64,000 nt of DNA. Origin: Mytilisepta virgata (Eukaryota; Mollusca; Bivalvia; Mytilida; Mytilidae). The notes beneath the pieces were generated by a model, which was given only the letters and a program-made list of their open reading frames with translations, did no database searches and had not been told where the DNA came from. Position 1 is the first letter of the stretch. Every line of letters starts with the position of its first letter. The stretch covers positions 36,819,528-36,883,527 of the forward strand of contig CM051520.1 of assembly GCA_028015205.1 (NCBI GenBank), written 5' to 3'. Shown one piece after another: positions 14,001 through 22,541 of this stretch. A program made the translations under genes and the position numbers.

Positions 14001-17000
14001 GGTCTAAAAAAAATGAGGACAGAGCATATTAAGGCCATTTTTCGATCCTGAATTTTAGAATTATGTGTGGATTTTTCTACAGAAAATCTGATCAGTTGAT
14101 TGATAATGTGGCAGGAGGATGGCTTCAAACAATTACAAAGGAATATCTGGTTTCCCATTCAGTAAGAAATCGTACTTCTTAATTTAAAACAAACTGTAAA
14201 AGTACAGTAGAACTTCGATGGCTCAAACTCCAACAGAACCTCGAAATCTGTTCCGAGTTAACTAAATTTGTCCAGGTACGAAAAATTGCCAGAACCAATA
14301 GAATACGAGTTGGCATAGCTAATCACAACCATGAAATATTTCTAAATTAAAATTTAACAGGTTAATCACTAATCAACAGTTATCATGACATCTTTATTAG
14401 GTTGGAACTTGGAATAAATTTACCATGGCCTATTAAAAACTTTATTAAAATGTACAGGTCCACATTATGCACCAAAGGACAGTGCCATACACCATCACTG
14501 GTTTTCGCATCGACTATACGAGGTGCATAAAGAGACAACAGAGAATATTAGAGTTACTGTAATACCAATATACATGGGACATTATCAAAAGGTACATGTA
14601 TATAATTGCTTTTTGATAGATTTCTTTGCCTTTTTTTCCATTTGTAATTTGTTGATTTACCTCGCACCTTTGTCCTGCAATACAGGGATTATTTTAGTCA
14701 GTTATTTAGCTGATTTCAGTTATTTGGTATTGCAAAATTCATTTGAAAAGTTGTCAAACTGGGCAGAAGCTGCCAGAAAATGATATGTTTGCACACCTAA
14801 CCTCCCCCCCCCCCCCTTATTTCAGTTTTTTTTATCAATTTCCAGTTATTTCCTCTGCTCATCAAAATCATCCCTGAATTTTTCAATGAGGCATAACAAT
14901 GGCCAAACAGATGAACAGGTTAAGGAGGTCACAAGCATGCGTGAATATAGATTATAGAACAATAAAATCACACATTTAAATAGAGCTTTTTACTGGTAGT
15001 TATTTCTTACAGGGATCATTGTACCATTAAAAGCTTCACCAGATACACGGTTAAAATATTCATTATCCTTTAATGGGCCTCTTCAGTGTTAGATATAAAT
15101 AGTGCATCAGTTCCCATGGTTAATACATAGAAATAGCTGCAACACATTGTGTATTTGTAAACAAGTTCATTTGCAATAAAGATTGATCCACAACATTTGG
15201 TTCAAAAAGGTTCTTTATTTGGAAATGAAAGACTATACTAAACACAGAGGCCGAGGATACATTACCTGAACAAAAAAGGCACACAGAGTATCAGATTACA
15301 CACAAAATAATGAGATCATCTTTGCAAATATTTTTTTTGTTTTGAAATAATGAAAACAACAGTTATAAATACTTTTATTGAAGAAAAAACATTTTATTAA
15401 AAGAAACAAAACAAATATACAAAAATCATATGCAAATTTCTACTGCTGTTCATTTGCATTCATCAGTTCATGTGACTAGTTGATCAGTTGATGGTCCGAA
15501 ATATCTCGTTGAAAAAATGTCCGGCTGCCTTCAGAAACTTTTGAAAGCCCTGGTTCAAATTTATTAAGATGGGTACAAAATTATGGTTAGTTTATAGTTA
15601 AAAGTTGAAGTTTATAGAATAAAACAAAATTTTACCTGTTAAAAGTAATGAATTCAGTTTAGAGAAATTGACATCATTTACATACATTTCAGCAACATCA
15701 ACAAGAATACTTGGTAAGTAATTTTATTATTACTGCTATATTGGTATTATATCAAAACTGTCAGAACTGCCTTGATGATCTCATGGTAGCCTGTTCGTCT
15801 CAAGTACAGGAGGTCACCGGTTTGATCCCTGGCTGAATGAGACCAAAGACTAAAATTTGTATTTGCTGATTCTCCACAAAACACATGGCATTTGGGAGTA
15901 AAAGTAAAAACTGTGGGCTTGGAGTCAGAATATTGTATCAAGGTGGGTAACATATTTTCCTGCAGACTAATACCTCATGAACTATCACATTGAAAATCGA
16001 GCTCATTGTGTCAGTCTTGTACAAAGCCAGTTTCATATTCATATCACATCACCGTGTTCTCATCCTGATATGCATATGATAATCTGCCACTACACATCAT
16101 TCCACCTATCCATCAAAACTCAGAATATACCACTTTTCATAGAAAAAACTGGGATGCTACAATGCCTATTATTCCACTTTATATATTAATTCATAGCAAT
16201 GTACGTATTTTATTGGTTGAGACTCTCCCACATGATATTGAACAAAACATCGTGTTTCCCTCTCAGATTCGTGTTTCACCATCATATCCCAGTTATTCGA
16301 AAAGCTCAGGATATCAGTGGAATAAATAATTAATTTCCTGTGCATTAGTGAAATATGAAAATTTATTCACCCTCGAAAAGTCATGTTTCCCTCGGGAAAC
16401 ATGACTTTCCTCGGGTGAACAAATCTCCATATTTCACTAATGCAAGGGAAAGGGAAATAAATGTATATTGTTTGCATATGGTTATAGTCATTAATCAGTT
16501 GTTTAAAAAGGGGAGATAATCCAACCACATCATTCTGTCTCCTATTATAATGGGGTGAGATAAAGGGCTCTTAATCAGTTGTTGGGGGGCATCACAGATA
16601 AACATACATACAACATACCGTAGGATAAAACATGTTAAAAAAAAGGCCAACGTGTGGTGTTCATAATCTGTTCTTCTCTAATCATATACAAAAAGTATAC
16701 CAGACTTGCACAGATTTCAATACAAGGTTGGCTTCCAGATGGGATAAAGATACAGAATTGAGGAGATATAACATGTGATAAATTCTGTTTGCTCCTGAGA
16801 AATAAAACTAAGTTTGGACATTTAATGAATCCTTTTAACATTGTTTTATGGATAGAATCTATTAGAGATCCTCTTAGAAAAAGCTACAGTGAATGTTGAA
16901 GGATAAAATAATTTTGATCAACCAATATTTGAGCCCATTGAGTGTTAGATAAGTAATATCTTTTGATTGTTTTTTTTTTTTCCCTATTTTAAGTGGAGAT

Positions 17001-20000
17001 ATTGTATACGCCTCGAGAATTTAGGAAATGAAACTGTACAACTTAGACAGAGAAAATGGAATATTCACCCTCTGGCGGGAAACATGAGTCGACAAAGAGG
17101 TCGTGGAGTTGTTGGAAAGGTGATACATTCATTCTTAGTCTAATAAGAAATATGTTATTTTTTCTTACATATGACTTCATAATGGAACTAAAATCTAAAA
17201 AAAAAGTAGAAACTTGTCTACTTGATTGTGCATGAATGGTATGAGAAATTTGTGATTGTTTAAATTTAAGTAAAGCTGAAACTTTGTTATGTCCAAATTC
17301 ATTATATCAAACTATAAATAACTGAGTATTACAACAGAAGAAATTTGGTGAATATTTTCCACACAATATCTTGAGATGCATTCAGATATTTTTTTCCAGG
17401 CTTTAGATTAGTTGTTTTAAATGACAAAATGAAGATGACGTTTGATTTTGATAATTTTCACTTTTATTGTTGCACTTGATTTGGGGCAAAAATTAGATTT
17501 TGAATGATTTGAATGCAAATCTAAAAAAAAATGAGACATGTTTTGAAATATGAATAGGTAGTTTTCATTCCAGAGTTCTGTCCTTTTAGAAGAGAAGCAT
17601 AGTCTTAGAGTTGTGCCCAAACAATAACTTGATCTTTTTCCATTTTTAGCTCACCTGACCCAAAGGGTCAAGTGAGCTTTTCTCATCACTTGGCGTCCGT
17701 CGTCCGTCGTCCGTCGTCGTCCGGCGTCGTCCGGCGTCGTCGTTAACATTTTACATTTTGAACTTCTTCTAGAGAACCACTGAATGGAATGAAACCAAAC
17801 ATGGCATGAATGTTCCTTATGAGGTGCTGACCAAGTGTTGTTACTTTGTAGCCGATCCATCATCCAAGATGGCCGCCAGCGGGGAACTTAGTTTAACATA
17901 GGACCCTATGGGAAATGCATACAAATGACTTCTTTTAGAGAACCACTGAATGGAATGAAACTAAATCTGGCATGAATGTTCCTTATGAGGTGCTGACCAA
18001 GTGTTGTTACTTTGTAGCCGATCCATCATCCAAGATGGCCGCCAGCGGGGAACTTAGTTTAACATAGGACCCTATGGGAAATGCATACAAATGACTTCTT
18101 TTAGAGAACCAATGAATGGAATGAAACTAAATCTGGCATGAATGTTCCTTATGAGGTGCTGACCAAGTGTTGTTACTTTGTAGCCGATCCATCATCCAAG
18201 ATGGCCGCCAGAGGGGGACTTAGTTTAACATAGGACCCAATGGGAAATGCATACAAATGACTTCTTTTAGAGAACCATTGAATGGAATGAAACCAAACAT
18301 GGCATGAATGTTCCTTATGAGGTGCTGACCAAGTGTTGTTACTTTGTAGCCGATCCATAATCCAAGATGGTCGCCAGCGGGGGACTTAGTTTAACATAGG
18401 ACCCTATGGGAAATGCATACAAATGACTTCTTTTAGAGAACCGTTGAATGGAATGAAACCAAACATGGCATGAATGTTCCTTATGAGGTGCTGACCAAGT
18501 GTTGTTACTTTGTAGCCGATCCATAATCCAAGATGGCTGCAAGCGGGGGACTTAGTTTAACATAGAACCCTATGGGAAATGCATACAAATGACTTCTTTT
18601 AGTGACCCACTTAATGGAATGAAACCAAACATGGCATGAATATTCCTTTTGAAGTGCTGACCAAGTGTTGTTACTTTGTAGCTGATCCATCATCCAAGAT
18701 GGCCGCCAGCGGGGAACTTAGTTTAACATAGGACCCTATGGGAAATGCATACAAATGACTTCTTTTAGAGAACCGTTGAATGGAATGAAACCAAACATGG
18801 CATGAATGTTCCTTATGAGGTGCTGACCAAGTGTTGTTACTTTGTAGCCGATCCATCATCCAAGATGGCCGCCAGAGGGGGACTTAGTTTAACATAGGAC
18901 CCAATGGGAAATGCATACAAATGACTTCTTTTAGAGAACCATTGAATGGAATGAAACCAAACATGGCATGAATATTCCTTATGAAGTGCTGACCAAGTGT
19001 TGTTACTTTGTAGCTGATCCATCATCCAAGATGGCCGCCAGCGGGGAACTTAGTTTAACATAGGACCCTATGGGAAATGCATACAAATGACTTCTTTTAG
19101 AGAACCAGTGAATGGAATGAAACTAAATCTGGCATGAATGTTCCTTATGAGGTGCTGACCAAGCATTGTTACTTTGTAGCCGATCCATCATCCAAGATGG
19201 CCGCCAGCGGGGGACTAAGTTTAACATTGGACCCTATGGGAAATGCATACAAATGACTTCTTTTAGAGAACCACTGAATGGAATGTAACAAAACATAGCA
19301 TGAATGTTCCTTATGAGGTGCTGACCAAGTGTTGTTACTTTGTTGCCGATCCATCATCCAAGATGTTTAGAAGTCTATCAGAAAATTGTAAAAAAAATTC
19401 TGAATGGTCACAACTTGACCACATATTCAAAAATAATAATGATAAGATGTCTTCAGTAGCTATTGTAAGACTACACTAAGATGACCTGTTTTTAATTTTA
19501 AATACTGTGTCAAATTAAACCAATCTTGGTCTCAATCATTATATAATTTTACATAATTTCCAAAATCACATTAGATACAGGTGAGCGACACAGGCTCTTG
19601 AGAGCCTCTAGTTGTGTATTGTGAAAAAATTCGAGTTTGATTTTGACAAATATTACAAAATTATTGTGCTCTGGTATACCTACACTGCAATTCTCCACTG
19701 CCACCACCCCTCTTCTGTGGTGTAGAGGTACATTAGGATTCTTGAAAAAAAATTTAATCAATTTAAATTTTATAATTTCTGAGTTTAATAGAATCAGATT
19801 TACGATGAAACTAGATATTTTTCAGCTCACCTGACCTATAGCTTATGTCATCACTTTGTGTCTGTCGTCCGTCAACCGTCATCGTCAATCGTCAATAAAC
19901 TTTTTACACTTTGATTTTCTCCTCTGAAACTACGGATTGTAACGAAATTTTGTAGGAATGATGTATGGAAGGACCTCTACAAATTGGTTTCAGTTGGATA

Positions 20001-22541
20001 AACAACATGGCCGCCAGAGGCCATCTTTGATTTTTATTGGCCATTTTTCAAAAATCTTCTCCTCTGAAACTACATTGGGAATATTTTGAAAGTTTGTAGG
20101 ATTGATGACAACTATGCCCTCTACAAATGACCCACTTTTGGTTCAGATAGATGGTTCAGAGGCCATCTTTGATTTTTATTGGCCACTTTTCAAAAATCTT
20201 CTTCATTATGTTTTGAAACTTTGCAGGATTGATGACGACAGTACCCTTTACAAACAATCCGCTTTTGGTTGAGATTCATCTGATCAACTGACTGCTGCGG
20301 CTGTTCAAAGTTTCCATTGAATCCATATATGGGAAAAGACTTTTTTGTCATTTGCCCAGAAACTAATGGGCAGACTTTTACCAAAGATGGCAAGTATCTC
20401 GTAGGGAAAAACAAATGCAAATGATCCACTTTTTTTAGGTGAAAAGTTCAAATATCAAGGTTTACTTTGGCATTTTGTGTTTCTTTAAAAGCCTTGTGGA
20501 TACAAAAGAGTTTGCGTTTTATAAATGCCAAATAGATGCCAGGTGAGCGATACCGGCTCAGATGAGCATCTAGTTTAATTTTCCCATTTCCAGTCTTCGT
20601 TTCATAGAAATAATTTGTTTTGAACAATTAGAAAATATGTTAGTTAGAAATAATTTAAAACTTTCAACCCGGAATTAATTTTCAGGAATTGTGTGTTTTG
20701 AACAAAATTTTGCCTGTAATGTGTATTAAAATGAGGAAGAGTATGTGATTGAAATTTTACTGGTGCATTCAATAAAGGGGAGTTTGGTATTTTTTTCTGA
20801 TTTTGGGACCTTCCCATATCCATGGAAACCAGAGTGAAGGCCCCACTTACCTAGTAATGCATGCTGTGTTAGAGATGGCTGTCATTTTTCCACTCATTCC
20901 TAGCAAGAGGTAAAATTAACTAAAATGTTGTAATAGGGTCAGTGTATGAAAGACCTTAGAGCTGAACTGAATATATTGTGCACTCTAACCATTTGAAAGT
21001 AAATAAAGAGAAAAATATAATCTTGGAATTTACAGATCGACAATTTTTAGATATAAATTTTACATAACAATATATAACTTGTGTATATGGTGTAGAAATT
21101 TCTTGATGTTTTTAGGAACCAGTTTTATCAAAGGAGATCCCGTTCTTCCAGTACAGTAGTCATGTGTCATTGGAATCTCAAGGAGGCTATATGAGGTAGG
21201 TCTTGTCAAATTTCATATTTAAACTTGCCTGAGGAATTACCAGTCTTTTATTTTAAGGTATTTGAAACCAAAATTGACCAGATGTTTGCCTAACTTATTT
21301 TTGTAGAGGCAGCATACAAACTAAGAAGGATTTTTCAAACTTAGGAAAGATATCTATAAAATTCATGCTTTAACTTTTGATTTTAAAGTTATTGCCTTTA
21401 TGTGTTATTCCTGTTTTGTCATATTTTGTGATTTGATTCAGCCAATGTTTGGCCTGTAATTTGATAAGATTTACTAACTTTCCATTTGTTTTGCATCATG
21501 AGATCCTTAAGTGTGAATGGAGGTTCAGGTAATATCTTAACCACCAGTTTTGTAAAATTTTCTCTGGAGAATTTCTGCCAATTTAGATATTTTGCTTGAT
21601 AATGAATTGATAGTAATTTCATGTTCTTTGTATCATCATTTGCAAGTTTAAAGTGGCCCTGCCCAACAGCAATTTTTACTGCACCTCAATGAAACTAAGA
21701 ATAATGGGTTACCTGTACTGTGCATCTCCACAGTCAAATCTTTGAAGCCAATTCACTATCAAGCATCTTATTTTGTCTGCAAATGCATCTGTAGCAGTTA
21801 TGGTTCCTGCACACAAATTGAGGTTACATCACGATACTTGAGACCCACAGTCAAGGATATTCTCATATGAGGTCACCATGACCTAGATTTCACACTGATC
21901 TGACCTTATTGTATATCATTATTATTAATAGTTAATTAGAAAATGACAATCTCTGTTATCATTGATTATGTGTGCTCATTATATATGTATTATATTTGAG
22001 GAAGTTTGGTTTCAAAAATCTTTCACCAAAATTTATTAGAATTTGAATTTGCTCTTCAACGTTTTTGGTGTTCAACATGTTTTGCCTTGAGCACAACTGA
22101 GGAGTCATAAATAGACGAAATGTGCACATCTTGTGCATCAAAATTGGTATCAAAGAATTTTATTTAATCCACTAATTTCTGTTAAGAGTCATACTTAAAA
22201 TGCATTTGATACATTTATAGTTGAGGCAAATATCTTTCAAAAAACATGTAAATTACAGCAGAGCTTATTCAATGGATAAAATTTTCTCATTTCATGTTAG
22301 TTGATGAAGCAAGGTAGCCACCATGGATGATCCATCTATCTGATATTAATCAGAAGTTAATCTCAAAAAATTTTAAATATCAATGTGACACACATTATTG
22401 GTGAGTATTAAAAATGTTTTCAGTGGTACCTTTCTGTTTGAAAGAGAAGACCAGTCAACATTTGAAGTTAAAATACCCAATTTTCCATTGGAGAGCATTA
22501 CAGACTTTGATTCAACACATGGTTTCATGGATTCTAGTTGA
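1973..22541 (+). CDS. POLDIP2: POLDIP2, polymerase delta-interacting protein 2 (11 coding exons)
   Basis: Coding sequence join 1973-2064, 7851-7914, 9538-9635, 10633-10729, 11571-11643, 12615-12722, 14458-14591, 15693-15713, 16994-17119, 21116-21195, 22424-22541: 1011 nt, 336 aa plus TGA; human POLDIP2 has 368 aa. Every junction is GT-AG and in phase. Residues 1-30 are basic and hydroxylated without acids until Glu29, like a mitochondrial presequence. Residues about 40-140 match the YccV-like domain (FDYRGVI, TKVYDRDL, YYQVLIDERD). Residues about 190-330 match the ApaG domain (HKETTENIRVTVIP, WRYCIRLENL, RGRGVVGKEPVLSKE, QYSSHVSLES). The vertebrate protein binds DNA polymerase delta p50, PCNA and PrimPol and is also mitochondrial, where it has been linked to ClpX; the molluscan role is inferred. 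Introns hold elements A, B and C and three foldback hairpins. No close AATAAA follows the stop; AATAAATAAA at 23430-23439 is a distant candidate. Confidence 0.93.
2166..2340. repeat. 93-bp tandem repeat, about two units
   Basis: Words such as 'tgtactgtaa.catgaaaaatactgatag' and 'cctattacccaatctcaccacttg' recur at an offset of 93 bases, with a few substitutions. Confidence 0.85.
2361..2670. repeat. Perfect 143-bp direct duplication
   Basis: 2361-2503 and 2528-2670 read identically base for base, separated by 24 bases (offset 167). The identity implies a recent duplication. It makes two overlapping open frames look alike; neither is a gene. Confidence 0.93.
4390..4833. repeat. Interspersed repeat flanking element A (left block)
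   Basis: 'agtactctgttgggataccaa', 'ggccattttgaaaatt' and 'acaactaggc...ttgtaccaagt.tcatta' recur at 7060-7450 in the same order. Element A may have inserted into, or next to, a dispersed family of this type. Confidence 0.6.
4834..6351 (+). mobile_element. Helentron-like non-autonomous element A
   Basis: The 5' end is a hairpin AGCTCAC-C-TTTCC / GGAAA-T-GTGAGCT, followed by a short GTCGTC run. One copy of the 326-bp unit family follows (from about 4935), then four units of about 156 bp (anchors at 5634, 5790, 5946, 6099). The 3' end has AGGTGAGC, a CTCAG-CCTA-CTGAG hairpin and a CTTG-T end. No coding capacity is visible. The class assignment rests on architecture only. Confidence 0.75.
6490..6985. 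repeat. Degenerate tandem repeat, about 155-165 bp, three units
   Basis: 'aagggat..aaag', 'ttttttcttttaattca.c..gatgagtg.tt' and 'atcttt...tttgagata' recur three times, starting near 6496, 6646 and 6809. Confidence 0.75.
7040..7600. repeat. Interspersed repeat (right block), with poly-(AAT)-rich end
   Basis: Homologous to 4390-4833 by shared words. It ends in 'aataataataaaaaa' stretches and 'aacaagaaacagagcaaa', a terminus I associate with common bivalve repeats (recall, not searched). Confidence 0.5.
7851..7914 (+). CDS. POLDIP2: POLDIP2 exon 2
   Basis: Acceptor ttgtag| and donor CAG|GTATGG. It encodes VVEIGNFDTPIANGGRYEIGQ preceded by a split Arg, matching the vertebrate VGVFEVPKQNGKYETGQ stretch before the YccV-like domain. 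It enters in phase 2 and leaves in phase 0. Confidence 0.92.
9538..9635 (+). CDS. POLDIP2: POLDIP2 exon 3 (YccV-like domain)
   Basis: Acceptor ttttag| and donor CAG|GTAATA. It encodes TFLHRLFDYRGVILYPW, then ITKVYDRDLATKTND. This is the start of the YccV/HspQ-like fold; FxYRGVxLxPW and YDRD are the family-typical words. Confidence 0.95.
10633..10729 (+). CDS. POLDIP2: POLDIP2 exon 4 (YccV-like domain)
   Basis: Acceptor ttttcag| and donor GTT|GTGAGT. It encodes DVKGKKHMYYQVLIDERDVS, matching vertebrate VKGKTHTYYQVLIDARD. Phase 2 in, 0 out. Confidence 0.95.
11196..11348. repeat. Foldback hairpin 1 (POLDIP2 intron 4)
   Basis: Two arms of about 73-75 nt are near-perfect reverse complements, starting 'atgaggaacctgag' and ending 'ctcaggttcctcat'. 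The loop is about 6-10 nt around 'ccagaggc'. Arm mismatches are few. No target-site duplication was identified. Confidence 0.9.
11571..11643 (+). CDS. POLDIP2: POLDIP2 exon 5
   Basis: Acceptor ttttag| and donor CAG|GTAAAC. It encodes CRWLQTEMTYLENKASSNSL followed by IAIP. QTE..T(Y/F)L.N and AIP are shared with the vertebrate protein. Phase 0 in, 1 out. Confidence 0.93.
12615..12722 (+). CDS. POLDIP2: POLDIP2 exon 6
   Basis: Acceptor ttacag| and donor CTTA|GTAAGT. It encodes SDFVAHEDVLPFTAVDKYPI then EHKILDDFLTYESDL. (Y/F)V.HED(I/V)LP(Y/F) and the following acidic helix match the family. Phase 1 on both sides. Confidence 0.94.
12885..13050. repeat. Imperfect foldback with GATAAAGC words
   Basis: GATAAAG(C/T) occurs three times on + and its complement (GCTTTATC, TTTATCACATG) twice within 165 bp. 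It resembles a decayed relative of hairpin 2. Confidence 0.45.
13726..13839. repeat. Foldback hairpin 2 (POLDIP2 intron 6)
   Basis: Inner arms 'catatcagatgctttatcag' and 'ctgataaagcatctgatatg' are exact reverse complements. Outer arms ('ttacatg.ca.tttt') extend the stem to about 36 nt. The loop is about 38 nt and contains 'cctcgg' and 'ctctccgg'. Confidence 0.92.
14458..14591 (+). CDS. POLDIP2: POLDIP2 exon 7 (start of ApaG domain)
   Basis: Acceptor tacag| and donor AAG|GTACAT. It encodes PHYAPKDSAIHHHWFSHRLY, then EVHKETTENIRVTVIPIYMG. The second half is nearly identical to vertebrate DVHRETTENIRVTVIPFYMG, the entry to the ApaG beta-sandwich. Joining directly to exon 6 (phase 1) gives 30 residues between the conserved Tyr and TTENIR against 33 in human, so no exon is missing between them. 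Confidence 0.95.
14592..15692 (+). other. POLDIP2 intron 7
   Basis: About 1.1 kb of AT-rich intron with a C-run near 14807. I see no gene or recognisable repeat in it. Confidence 0.7.
15693..15713 (+). CDS. POLDIP2: POLDIP2 exon 8, 21-nt microexon
   Basis: A strong acceptor (catttcag|) and a strong donor (|GTAAGTA) enclose seven codons, QHQQEYL. Both neighbouring exons are phase 0 here, and without it the protein lacks seven residues between YMG and WRYCIRLEN. With it, 11 residues separate these blocks, the same number as in human POLDIP2, and the Tyr of the family's VYW-WRY motif is restored. No transcript evidence is available. Confidence 0.8.
15765..15960 (+). mobile_element. Probable tRNA-derived SINE (POLDIP2 intron 8)
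   Basis: An A-box-like 'tctcatggtagcctg', then about 35 nt later a B box 'GGTTTGATCCC', in the spacing of a tRNA-like RNA polymerase III promoter. A SINE-like body follows ('actgtgggcttggagtcaga'). I could not find a poly-A-type tail or flanking duplications, so the ends are approximate. Confidence 0.6.
16342..16443. repeat. Foldback hairpin 3 (POLDIP2 intron 8)
   Basis: Arms of about 50 nt: 'tgcattagtgaaatatg...' against 'catatttcactaatgca', meeting at the near-perfect centre 'catgtttccctcgggaaacatg'. The stem is interrupted by a few mismatches and a small bulge. Confidence 0.92.
16994..17119 (+). CDS. POLDIP2: POLDIP2 exon 9 (ApaG domain)
   Basis: A polypyrimidine tract plus ttttaag| acceptor and AAG|GTGATA donor. 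It encodes WRYCIRLENLGNETVQLRQR and, later, RGRGVVGK. RGRGVVG is the glycine-rich ApaG signature (GxGVVGxxP) that continues into exon 10. Phase 0 on both sides. Confidence 0.97.
17648..19611 (+). mobile_element. Helentron-like element B with 166-bp satellite-like array (POLDIP2 intron 9)
   Basis: 5' hairpin AGCTCAC-CT-GACCC / GGGTC-AA-GTGAGCT, then a (GTCCGTCGTC)n-type microsatellite. About 9.6 head-to-tail 166-bp units follow (17762-19370), then a 240-bp unique tail. The 3' end is CAGGTGAGC, a GGCTC-TTGA-GAGCC hairpin and CTAG-TT. Translated frames of 61-70 codons recur at 166-bp steps only because the array repeats; 166 is not a multiple of three. No protein gene is present. Confidence 0.85.
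17762..19370. repeat. 166-bp tandem array, about 9.6 units
   Basis: The word 'gccgatccat(c/a)atccaagatgg' recurs at 17851, 18017, 18183 and onward in exact 166-bp steps with a few percent divergence. Each unit carries CAAGATGGCCG or a one- to two-base variant, first at 17865-17875. Confidence 0.95.
19824..20573 (+). mobile_element. Helentron-like element C (POLDIP2 intron 9)
   Basis: Starts AGCTCACCTGACC, follows with 'tgtcgtccgtcaaccgtc', and ends CAGGTGAGC plus hairpin GCTCA-GA-TGAGC and CTAG-TTT. The 5' hairpin is degraded. The interior has about three diverged 130-150-bp units ('ccatctttgatttttattggcca' twice). It lies only 212 bp past element B. Confidence 0.75.
20574..21115 (+). other. 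End of POLDIP2 intron 9, nothing recognised
   Basis: About 540 bp of AT-rich intron with no repeat or gene that I can support. Confidence 0.6.
21116..21195 (+). CDS. POLDIP2: POLDIP2 exon 10 (ApaG domain)
   Basis: Acceptor tttttag| and donor GAG|GTAGGT. It encodes EPVLSKEIPFFQYSSHVSLE then SQGGYM. EPVLSK, F.YSSHVSL and the following G.M match the family. Phase 0 in, 2 out. Confidence 0.97.
22040..22168 (+). repeat. Interspersed repeat, 'gagcacaactg' family, copy 2 (POLDIP2 intron 10)
   Basis: Shares ordered words with 1606-1715, plus the segment 'gaggagtcataaatagacgaaatg' region missing from copy 1. No function is implied. Confidence 0.6.
22424..22541 (+). CDS. POLDIP2: POLDIP2 exon 11 (C-terminus)
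   Basis: Acceptor tttcag|. It encodes GTFLFEREDQSTFEVKIPNF then PLESITDFDSTHGFMDSS and TGA at 22539-22541. GTF.FER..G..F.V.IP.F.LES is the terminal ApaG strand pair. The tail after LES is unlike the vertebrate one. Confidence 0.95.

Noticed and set aside
14093..14160. Possible POLDIP2 exon (KSDQLIDNVAGGWLQTITKE), flanked by ctacag and GTAAGA
   Set aside because: Needs phase 2 in and leaves in phase 0, while the neighbouring exons are phase 1 on both sides; exon 6 joins exon 7 directly with near-human spacing.
14592..14597. Six-base extension of POLDIP2 exon 7 adding VH (donor CAT|GTATAT)
   Set aside because: Tempting because human has HVYW here, but the microexon at 15693 gives the correct loop length and better splice sites.
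17651..19357. Series of similar 61-70-codon frames on the - strand
   Set aside because: They repeat every 166 bp because of the tandem array; the period is not a multiple of three and there is no conserved start-to-stop gene.
17762..19370. CRISPR-like array
   Set aside because: Units are 166 bp, contiguous and homogeneous with no repeat/spacer alternation, in animal DNA.
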